From: Caenorhabditis elegans | Lineage: Eukaryota > Nematoda > Chromadorea > Rhabditida > Rhabditidae | Direction of reading: 5' to 3' | Assembly (NCBI RefSeq): GCF_000002985.6 | Contig: NC_003280.10 | Location: 14,876,501-14,940,500 of the forward strand | DNA: 64,000 nucleotides | Shown here: positions 45,901 to 57,900 of the stretch, piece by piece | Numbering within the stretch: the stretch's first letter is position 1 | Layout of the letters: every line of letters starts with the position of its first letter | The notes under the pieces: generated by a model | What the model was told of the DNA's origin: nothing | Database searches by the model: none | What the model saw: the letters and a program-made list of their open reading frames with translations, nothing else | Translations under genes and position numbers: made by a program

Positions 45901-48900
45901 TATTGGGCGAGCGGACTTCGAAGTGCTCCTAGTAACAGATTTTGGATGGATTTCTTGAAAAATAAAAATTTTGAGTTTCAGCTTTTTACTAATAAAAAAA
46001 GTCTCAAAATTGCAAAATTAACTTTTTTTCAATTTCTGAAAAAGTTAAATTTTCCGACATCAGAGGGGCTTTTGCTAAATTTTTTACTTTAGAAACAAAA
46101 AACATGAGACTCTCTTTCTTCTACTGTAACTCTGAGCAAATTAGAGATATAAAAAAGTTGTCAACTACTGAAATGTTCCTTTTAAAACTTTCTACACTTT
46201 CTCAGTGGACAACTTTTTGGTACCTTAAAATCCCACAAAATTGTACACTTTCAAAGTCCGGACCTCCAAAAAAATCTCACCACTCTCTGCCAAAATCCCA
46301 CCTATATAGTATTTTGAGTAACTCACACAGCTCTACAATTTATTTTCTCTTTTCTTTCCTTTTCTTTCTTTCTACCCCACTGTCACATTATCCCGTCAGC
46401 CGAGCTGTGAGTAAAAAAAAGAGGGTCCTACTCTTCCCTTTTGTTCACTTTTTCAGTAGAGGAAGTAGCACGTGTTCCTGTTAGAAGGCAATAATTTCTA
46501 ATTAGATCTTTTTGGAAAAAAAGTAAAAAATAAGATTTCTTTGTCACTTCATCTTTACTTTTTCGCCTTTATTTCCAGCCACTCAACCAAACAAAAAATT
46601 TTGGCTTAATCTCTGAAAAAAAAGAGCAACTTTTTACATTTATATCGACCTTTTATTCTGAACTAAGGGGTCTCGAGCAACACAAGTCTAGAGACTAGCA
46701 ATTAATTTTCATTTTCTTAGGAGACAGAGGCACGTGGTTTTTATTATGTATGTCTACGTCATTAATTCTGGAATTCGATGGGCTTTAACCTCGGCGAGTC
46801 TGTAGAGTTTGTATTTTTTCCGGCAAATCGGCAAATCGGCAAATTGCCGGTTTACGAATTTTCCAGAAATTTAAAACTGAAATACTGAAATTTCCAAAAA
46901 AAAAAGAGCAAACCACAATTTTCCAAACATTTTCGATTGGCCTGATTGCCGATTTGCCGGAAATTCAAATTCCGGCAAATAGCCGATTTGTCGGAAATTC
47001 AAATTTCGATAACTTGCTGATTTGCCGGAAATTTAAATTCCGGCGATTTGCCGATTTGCCGGAAAAATTGTTTGCCGCCTACCCCTGATTTATAGTTTGC
47101 AAGAATCAACCCTATATTCCTATTTTTAAGGTTATTTTTTTTCCAAATTTCAAAAAACCAATTCATTCAAAGGCTAATCTGCGACTAGCTCCGCCCACTT
47201 TATAGGCGAGCCTCTCAGATTTCTTTCCCGATTAGACAGTCTCCCATTTTTTATGCTGAACCCTTCTTTTTCGATAATTCAGAAGAAAAAATTTAAAACT
47301 AAATAAGTAACTACCCCAAGTTCAGTGAAATTTGGCAACTGCCATTTTTTGGGCAGAGCTTATGGACTTTTGTGAGCGGAGATTTTTAGACCACGCCTAC
47401 TTAATGGGCGGAGCAGGCCACGCCCATTTTTAGCTGCATTTTTTTTCGAATCTAAAACAAAATTTGACTACATTTTTCTTAAAGTTTTAGGTTTGAAAAA
47501 TGCTTCAAAATTTTTTAGTGAAGTGTTGCCCTTTTCGGAGCTTCATATTTTTATATTCCGGCAAAATTAAGCTCCAACCCCTTAATGGTTCTGAAACTTC
47601 AAAAACATTTCCAAAGCTAAAAAATACAATTATTTTCAAAATTTTGACTAGGTTTAGGTTTCTAATTTTCAAAGAGACAAACAACAAAAAAAAACGAGCT
47701 AAATAGTTAGTAATTCTTTTTCCCCCGGCTCTCCAAACGTTGCAATTCGACCTTTGACGTCCATAGTGTTGTGTGTACTTCTTTCTTTTTCTTTTTCTCA
47801 TTCACGTTTTCTTTTCCATTTTTTGAGCATCTTTACTCACCCAACAGACATCCTTTTTTTGTTCATTCTTCTTTCAATTTCCTCCGCCAGCTGTGTTACT
47901 TTTCAACGTTTTGCAGGCTGAAATGCGCAAGAATCGAGACACCGCAACATCTTCGCCGGCCAGCAGCGGAGTTTCCATACAGCAACGACGAGGATCCACA
48001 ACTCAGAGTGAGCGTTTTTAAGAATTTTTATTTTTGTGTAGGCACAGCCTGCCGACCTACGCCTACCCTCTGCCTATCAAAAAGGTTACACAAATTGGGA
48101 AAATAGGCCGTAGGCAGGCACAAAGTAGGCATGCCTACATACAATGAGACCTACACCTGTATAGTTTCACGTCTCCCCTATTTTTTTCCAGAAATTATCT
48201 TCTCCTAAAATTTTTTTCTTGTTTTCCGAAATAGGCAGGTAGGTAGGCAGAAAGTAGGCATGCCCACCTACAACGAGACCTACGCCTGTCTAGTTTCAAT
48301 AGGTAGGCAAGCACAAAGTAGGCATGCCTACCTACAACGAGACCTACGCCTGTCTAGTTTCACTTCTCCCATTTTTTTCCAGAAATCACCTTCTGCCTAT
48401 CAAAAAGGTTACACAAATTATAAAAATAGGCGGTCCGCAGGCATGTAGTTTTTAGTTATTCAAAATAGGCAGGTAGGTAGGCAGGTAGGCAGGCATGCCT
48501 ACCTACAACGAGACCTACGCCTGTATAGTTTCACTTCTCCCAATTTTTCCAGAAATTACATTCTTCCTATCAAAAGGTTACACAAAAAAAAATAAACAAA
48601 TAGGCGGTTGGTAGGCACATAGGCTCAGCATTTTTTTTCCAAAATAGGTAGGTAGGCACAAAGTAGGCATGCCTACCTACAACGACACCATCTCCTGTCT
48701 AGTTTCACTTCTCCCATTATCTCCAGAAATTACCTTCTGCTTATCAAAAAGGTTCACAAATTTAAAAATAAAAGGCGGTTGGCAGGCACATAGGCTCATA
48801 ATTTTTAGTTATCCGAATTAGGCAGGTAATCAGGCACAATGTAGGCACACCTACCTATTCCAATTTTTTTCCAGAAATTTTTCGCTTTTCATCTCTCTCT

Positions 48901-51900
48901 CATCTAAAATTCATTTTCGTTGAGTGTCCCTCCACGAGTAAATAGACAAATTTACTGGAATTTTCGAGCATTTTTCAATTTTTTCCTTCTCCTCCAAAAA
49001 CAGATAACTTGATTTATGTTTTTTGGAAGCGTCCGGCAGTTAGGCTCCTGCTGAATTTTCGGTTTTATACCCGATTTGTGAAGTTTTTGAATTTTACTTT
49101 TTGAATTTTTCTAACAATCACATGTGTTTGAGGATGTGTTATTTGATTACGAAGGGGACATTTTCACTTTTAATCCAATTTTCAAACACAAATGACCTCC
49201 GAAACTCTTAATTTGGGTAATTGGATTTAAAAACATACATCTACAACTTTTAAAAGTCAGGTGTTACGTGGGTGGCGTCACTAATTTTTTTGGAAAAAAA
49301 TATTTTTGCTTTGCCCTCTAATGTTTAAACCGTTAGTTTTTAGCCAATAAAAATTTATAAAAATTAAAATAAAAAACACGAATTTCGGACCGAAATTTTC
49401 TAAAAACGAAAATTTGATTTTTTTTTTGAAGTTTAGAAATTTGAAATATTGTCAAAAATGCCAGAAAAAAAGAGAAAAAAAAAGATTTCAATAAATGCTT
49501 TAAATTAAAAATTTTAATTTCGTACAATTTTTTTTTGGAAAAATCAAAAAAAATTAAGCATTAATTGAATCAAGTGTAAAATATTTGAAAAAATCAAATT
49601 TCCAATCTTTTACTATATGAAATGTTATTTGAATTTCGCACCAAACTTTTCTGAAAATATAAAATTTTCGCTAATTTTTAAACAATAGTTGGCTCCCTTT
49701 ATATTTATGAAAATAGCTCAAAAGTTCGGAAATTTATAATTTTTGAAGGATTTTTAACTACATTATTTTAGAACAAAATAAGCCCCCCGAAAATTTTGTA
49801 AAAATTTCCGAAAAAATGTAGCATGATCCCAAAAATTTCAAGCCCCTCAGGCCATTTCTGAAATAGTGCACACTTTTTTTTCCTATTTCCTAATAACTAC
49901 TCATTTTGTTTTCTCCCTCCCCCATTTCTTATTTGCTCATTACGTGGTCTGAAAATTTATGGAAATTTATCTACATTTTCCGTCCACAACGAACCTCTGA
50001 TCATTTATTTTCCACCTTTCTTTTAATTTTCCCTCTTCTTTGTAATTTGAAAAATGAAAAGAAAAATGAATATTAATTGAGGCGATCATTGTCTTTCTGG
50101 GTAAATAAATTAAAAATTCATGGAAATTTTTGGGTGGTTACTTTCTTTTTCTGAGCAAGAAGAATTGGTCCCTCCTTGTACCTTTTCTTTTATTTTCTGA
50201 ATAATGTTTGAGTTAGAATTTGCTTTGAAAGAAAAGTGGTGCATATTAAAAAAACACTTTTTTGGGGATAGGTTTTAAATCAGGGGTAAGCGGCAAACAA
50301 ATGTTTCCGGCAAATCAGCAAATTGCTGATTTTCAGAATTCCAATTTTAATCGGCAAAATTGCACGCATCCTTTGAATGTTTCTACATCTTTTTTAGAAA
50401 GTTAGCAAGTTCTATGAAAACATCTAAAGAAAACGGGAAAAAAATTTCAAAAAGTCACAGTTTTTAGTGTTTCCGTCCTATAAAAAATCCCTCTAAGACC
50501 CCCCCCCCCTTCCGTCAAATTGATATCCGGCAAATCGGTAAACCAGCGAATTGCCGGAATTGAACACTTCCGGCAAATTGGCAAACCGACAAATTTGCCT
50601 CTTTATCGAATTTGTCGACAAAAAAATTGCCGAACGGCAATTGCCAATTTCAGATTTTTAAAAATTTCGTTTCCAAACATTTTTGGGAAATATTGAAGCT
50701 CGAAAAATTCTTACAAAATTCAGTTTTTTTTTTGATTTTTGAAAAGTCATATATATTTTCTGACTGAAAAAAATTATTAAATAAAAATTTTAAGTGAATA
50801 AATCTAAAAAATATGCTTAAAAGAAATAAAGGAAAAAATTCCTGAAAATTTTAATATAACGTTTCTAAAATTCCAGAAAAAAGTGAAAATTTAAAAATAA
50901 AACGCTGAAAACAATTTTGAAAAATAAAAAAAACACATCGGAAAACTTCAAAAATCAGCAAAAAATTATTTGAAAGTTTAACTAGAAGTTAAAAAATTAT
51001 TTCAGTCAAATATTTTTTTTACTAATTTTTCACAGTTCAAAAAACGCACTGTTTGAGCTTTTTTGTTGCAAAAACTCGTGTATCTATAAAAATCAATTTT
51101 TGTGCTTCTACATGAGCACAAATCCAATTTCCCGTGCATTTTTTCCCAAATAATTTGGGCCACCTACACCGATTAATTTTCCTACTCTTTTTTCTCCTTT
51201 TTTCTCATTTTCCATTCTCACGTTTATTTATTCTTTTTTGTTCACTTTTTAGGCGTGACTCGGGCGGCGTGTTTTTGTCAAGTTACACTACAGAGCCGCC
51301 CTGTTCCTTATTTTGTGCTCGCATGGAGCAGGGGCTATTTAGGAATAAAAAATTGCCCAAAAAATTCGGGATTTGTTTATGTAGAAATCAAGTCTTCACA
51401 CTCTTTTTTTTGCGGATTTCTGACTTGTTTTTTGGATTTTTCCCGAAAAATTTGCCAAAATGTACCGACTTTTTTGCAAAAATTTAAAAAATGTTAATTC
51501 AATTTTTCGCTGATTTAGAAATCTATAAAAGTCCGATGCAACTTAAACCATTTTTTAATGTAAAAAAGTTTCATTTTTATTTTTTGAAATTTTGTTTTTG
51601 GCTGACTGTTGTTAAAAAAATCTGATATTATTGAAAAAAAAATTTCAAAAATTGTACTCCCTTTTTTTTCAAAATCTGAAAATCGTTCACATTTCTTCAA
51701 AGGTTTTTTGTTTTTTTTAAACGTTTTTTCAAATTAAAATGTTTCATGTTAAAAAAATTTCAAATTTTAAAAAATCATTAAAAAAAAATCTGATACATCT
51801 AAAAATTCTAATTTTTTTACAAAAAAATCTTCAAAAGAATAAGTATACCTAATCCTTTCCTGAACTTTGTCTTATTGTTTTTTTTTCTCAATAAAAAAAA

Positions 51901-54900
51901 TTCGAGACTAGCGGACATATAAATGGGGATAATCTACTTGGCTTCAATTCAATTTTACACAAATTCTATTGACTTTTTCTCTTTTTCTTTTTTTTATCTT
52001 TTCTGATCATAATCAACGTTATCAAAAAAGGTATCATGAAAGTTTCAATATAATTGCATAATTGAACTTCTTTTTGGAATATTGTGATATCGCTTAGAGT
52101 TGCAAAAAATTATATTTTCTAGTAGCAGCTGAGATCCCCAGGGTGAGTAATACGTGAAAATGTTTAACGGTGAGCAGCCGACACCTCCCGGGATTATTAA
52201 AAGCAGCCGACATCTATAGGTGCTAACACCTAACATCATTTTAGCAGCCGACAGCCTGTTGACAATTGCAATAAACAGGCAGCCGACATCTTAAGGGCCG
52301 ATATCCCACTTTATCTTAGATGCCGACTTCTCCCGGGTAACTGAAGTACTAACAAACTCGTAAGAAGTTAGCAGCCGACACCTCACGGGCCGCCGTCTCA
52401 AATATTTTCAAATTGATCAACCGAACAATATAGAGTAAACCAATCTATCTTCCAAAAATCACAATCACTTTTTATTTTCTCCTTCCCTCGCGGGGGCCGC
52501 CCGCATCTTTTTTGCTATGCCCCTCTCCTTTATATCAATTGTTATCAAATTATCACGGCTGATGACCGGAAACCCCATTTCTTCACTTCATCTTCATCGT
52601 CTTCATTTTCCATCTTCTTTTATACTTCTCCCACTTCCTCCAATGATACAACAAAATGTACAAAAATGACGATGGCACCGCCCATTTTCGGTTCTGTTCA
52701 GATTTTTAAAAAGTTTTTTTGTAAGGTCCAAAAAAATTAAGCCGGGAAACATCAACATTTTCCCAAAAAATTTAAAAAAAACACACACACATTTATAATG
52801 AAAAATGTGATGAAAAATTCGATAATGGGTTTTCTGAGTCAGTTAATTTTTAAATTAATTGGAAGTTATATTTTTTGCATTTTTATTTAAAAATTTACAA
52901 ATATTAATTTCCAAAAAAAAAAGTTAATTCTATTTTTTTTATATATACTTTCGATTTTTTGAGAATTTGGAAAAATGTGTTACTTTTAAAAAAACCTATA
53001 CAGTTTCATAAAAATTTCAAAAATCTCAAAAATGTTTAAACTATTACATATTTTCCAAAAAAAAAATCAATATTTATCAAAGTCTCACTTTTTTAAATTC
53101 CTCTAATTCTATGAACTCTAACTCGATTTTTTCATCAATTTTTAACTTAAAACCACCATTTTTACAACTTGCACAATTCAAAGAACGTATTAAAAAAATA
53201 ATTTGGTATCCTCCTGTCATCACATCATCCCATTCTTTTCCCCCTTCATCTTCTTGGTTTCTTTCCGCTTTCTTCGGCCATAAAAAAGGCACTTAAATTG
53301 TTGGTTTTTTGTGTCAACTCTTTCGCACTCTCCGTTCAATTTTTTTCTGTTTTTCCTTCAGTTGGCAGATGTTGTATAATATCTTTTTTATTAGAAAATT
53401 TATTTATTAAAAAATTTAACAAAATTTACTTTCTGTCTTATAGAAGTAAGCCTTTCTGTTTAAAATATTTTTGAGAGCTTTTTCCTACTTTTTTCTTAAA
53501 AGTTGGGGTTTGAATTTTTTATGAAAATTCTAAAGTAAATAAAAATTTCATTTTTTTAAAATGATTTTTACTTGAAAATTAAAGTTTAAAATTGTTGCCC
53601 GCTATATTCCTCAGTGTAGGCATACTAGAGATAGGCAGCAGGGGTGCGCGGCAATCGGAAATTGAAGGCAGTCGGATATTGCCGAAATTGCCGATTTTTG
53701 GGCAATTTCGGCAACAGGCAATTCCGGCTGTTGCCGGTTTTGGAAATCTCCGGCATTGGCGCACTCCTTGTAGGCAAGCGTAAAAACGTATTTCGTATTT
53801 CGATTTTTGCTTCTATTTTCCTAATTGAAATCAACCATCACATGTATGGTGAACTGTGTTTAAATCATCACGGGAAAATTGTCGCTGAATTGTGCGAAAC
53901 TTCCCACTTTCGTGCCTCCCTCCCTCTTTTTCTCAAGAATCCTCCAGTTTTCGTAATTCGAATCAACTTAGCGGTCGACCACAGTCCCGTTTTCCGCTTT
54001 TTTGACGTGTTTTGTCAGAAATTGACAAGATTTTTGGCATGTTTCCGTTGTATAACGGAGGTGTTCACGGAGATATAATGGAGGTGTTCGGTCTAATATG
54101 CTGACTTTACTGATTCTCACAGAATAATTTTTCAATTTATACATTTCGAAAAAAATTGAATAAATTTTTAAAACAATTTTGAAAAATATATAAATATAAA
54201 TAGAAATTTTTTTTTTTTTTTGAGAAACATCTATCTATAGGTATTAATAAATTTATAAATAATTCATTCACAAATATTGAAGTTCCAAAAAATGTTATTC
54301 TGATTATTTGAAAATTCAGAAAAATTAGTTGCTTTAAAAAATTATACATAAAAGTTTCAAAAATCTAAAAAAAATGGTTAAATTATATTTTCCAGAAAAT
54401 CCATTTTTATTAGATTCTCACACATTTTTTTATTCATCGGAAACACTTAAAACTGTGCCTTTTTGACATTTTTTTACCGTTTTCTTAAGATATTTTCATA
54501 TAAATTGCTTACTTTTCAAAATAGATGTACGAACATTCATAGGATGCGAACACTTTTGTTGATTAAAATTGAAATTCTGAAACTTCCTTCCGGAAAAATT
54601 GTTTGCCGCCCACTCCGAATTGAAACCCATTTTCTCAAAACTTCCCCAAAACTTTTTTTTAAGTTAATGTTTTTCTTTCAGACTCCGGAGTTGGATCAAT
54701 CGGCCTACCTGTATTGGGTGGTCGTGGTCGAGGAGTAATGTCTGATGGGCATATGCAACGAACTTTTCATGAAGCTATGCGGCAACGGAGAACAAGCCTG
54801 CCTGCCAATAGTCTATCACTTAATGGAGCGAAGGTATGAAACGTTTTGAAAATTTTGTTCAATATGTTTTTATTTATTGAGGTTTTAATATTGAGATTTT

Positions 54901-57900
54901 TCCAGAAACTCTGCAATTTTCTGTAAATATTTATAGAAAATTTCAAAATTCTTAATATGTAGTAAAGCTGTACTTTTTCATAGTTGCTATATTTAAAAAA
55001 AAAGTTAACTTCCTTGCAATTAAAATTTATTCGTTACCAAATGACATACACCTGGAAATAAATATCTGTTGAAAAATCAACTGCAAACGTAAAATTACTA
55101 TTACTCATAATTAATTGCAGCAGTGTTCTGACTGAATTTACTTACTTCCTATCTTCCAATTTATGTTACTTTTTTTGGGCAAATATTTTGCAGTAACTCA
55201 GAAATTTTTTTTTTACTTCTGGCAGTCTGATAAATGTAATCAATTTTCTAAAAAAAAACAAGTTTGAATGAAAAATTATATTTTTTTGCTGAAGTTTTTT
55301 GCCAACGTAAAAAAAAACTATAAAAAGTTTTATTGATAACTTCCAAAATTTGATTTTCCAATTTCTCTTGGAACAATCCAGGGTGGGCGGTAAACAATTT
55401 TTCCGGCAAATTGGCAAGTCGTCAAATGGCGGAAGTAAAAATGTCCGGCAAATCGTCAAACTGTCGGAAGTAAAAATGTCCGGCAAATCGTCAAACTGCC
55501 GGAATTAAAAATGTCCGGCAAATCGACAAATTGCCGGAATTAGAAAGTTCCGGCAAACCGGTAAACCGGCAATTTGCCGATTCAATCCCTTGGTTGGCAA
55601 TCACGTTTTTTGCCGCCTGCATACCTGTCTAATCACATGCATTTCAACAGTAGGCATAGGTAACCTGGCAGGCTGCCTACATCTACTTATACCTTTCCAA
55701 CTTTCAAAAACTAACTACAAATCAACCAAAAAACATCAATTTTAATTCGCGTAGACCTTTGATGGATGGCTTCCGATTTCCGAAAAGACAGCGAAAATTG
55801 GTGGTGGGGGGCGGAGATTTGATCATCTTCTCTTTACTTTTGTGAACGGTTTATCACACATATCATATCATCCTACAAAATTTGTGTGTTTCTGCAGTTT
55901 TCGTACTAGTTTTTGGACTCTTTTGAAAATTTTAAGTTGAAAAATTTTTCAGTTTTTTTAATCATTTGAAAACTAGTAATTTAATTTTAAAAATTTGTAT
56001 TAATTTTAAAAAAATCATTTTTTTTTGTTCATTCGTAATTAACCTTAGTTCAAAAATTCAATTAATCCCTTTTCAAAACGTTAAAAAATTTCCAGAAAAA
56101 AAGTTTTATATTAAAAAAATATGTTGATTATTTGAGTTTGCTATTTCATTCTGAAAAATTATTAATTTTTCTTTCAAAATTGCCGGAATTAAAAGTTTTC
56201 GGCAAACCGATAAATTGCCGATTTTTTCCGGTACTTTGCCGATTTGCCGGAATTTTCAATTCCGGCAGTTTGTCAATTTGCCGGAAATTTCAATTCCGGC
56301 AATTTGCCAATTTTTAAAATTTGTCGCCCACCTGATTGAAGTTTTACCGTAAATTTTATATTCTAACCTTGGTTTTTTTTGGAATTCTTTAGAACATTTT
56401 CGATTTCTTCAAACTAAACTCCTACAAAAATTTTAAAATATCCAAAAAAATTCTATATCCCTGAAATTCCTCCGTACCCCAAATGTTTTTTTTTTCAGGT
56501 AACCGGTTCCTCGCTGAGCGAGGCGAAGGGTCTTATCGCCGATATGCTAATGAACAAGGAACTGCCCGGCAACGTGGCATCCTGTCTTCGAGCCGTCACC
56601 ATGTTATTGGAGCAGCGACCACTTCCGCTCAATGGGCTTCTCAATGATTTTGGTCTGCCGTCTGTGGTCGAGAATCCTTATGGTGGAGAGTCGATGGTTG
56701 TTGGGGTTAGTTTTTTTTTGGGTTACGGTAGTCCCGAGAGTACGCAAACACCAACAACAATGAGATTTTGAGCTAAAAACTTTGAAAATGAACAATAAAT
56801 AAGGGAAAATCCGATTTCCATTATGAAAAATGTTTTTTAAAAATATTGAGCTCTGGAGCTCTGGGAAAATTTCAGGTTTATCGTTAAAACCTGAGTTAAA
56901 ATACAAAACAAAAACGCAAATTGGGGCTTCTAGCTGAGTTTACTGTAGCCCGGAAACTAAAAATTTGTATTTTTCTGAATTCTCGAGTTTCCTGGAATTT
57001 CTTTTTTCTCTCTTTTTGATTTTTTTATTTTTGTTCTGGATTTTTAGGAATTTCTGGGAATTTATATGTTTTGTCGGGTCTAAACCTAAGTTCAAGCCTG
57101 AACCTAAGCTTAATCTGCGAGTAAGGCTTGTTGTTTGTAGTACTTTGCTCTGGTGAATCTCCACAATGTCAGTTAAGCTTCTTGACATTACCCCTTAAAA
57201 ATGACATCAACCCAAAAAAGCTTAAAGATTGGATTAAACGAGAAGACCATGCATGCCCTCCCTGTTCCAAAATTCGGAATGTGTCTAGCCATTAACGTGG
57301 CTTCCTATCTCATCTCCCCGTTTTTCCCGGCTCCTCTAGGAAAACACGGATGAGAAAAGAAGAAAAAAAACATACGCTGGTTTTCTATAAATCTCCCCGG
57401 TATTCAATGGTATGTTAATTACGAGAAAAAGATGAAAGCGAGGAAAATGAGAAAACTTTTAAGAGCGGGAGCAGCAGCTGCTGCTGCTTAACCCAATCCG
57501 TTTTCAAGACACGGGAAGAGTGAGAAATAGAGAGACCTACGTTTTCAGCACACATTCGTTGCTCCTTTTTTGGCGAGCGATGAAAGATGTAAATCAAGTC
57601 AATTTGGTGGGGTATTCAGTCCTCTTCGCTTGCTAGATTTGAGGATATTTTTACAATTTTAGTGTCCCTATAGTCTTAAATAAAAATTTAAATAAAAGTT
57701 GAAATTATTTATTTTTTGAAATTTTGGAATTAAATTTCAAAATTTTGTAACTGTTTTTTGTTTCGGAAAAAGAGAACTTTAATATATTTTCTGATTTTTT
57801 AAGAGCTGGTCTTTTGTTTTTAAAAATAACTAATTTTTTAACATTCAAATTTTAGAAAAATTTCAGAAAATCCATTTATCATTTCAACTTGACCGAATTA

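Noticed and set aside
51134..51497. 117- and 80-codon overlapping frames in a GC-richer patch
   Set aside because: Two registers are open at once, Phe-rich from T runs, with no splice-consistent exon.
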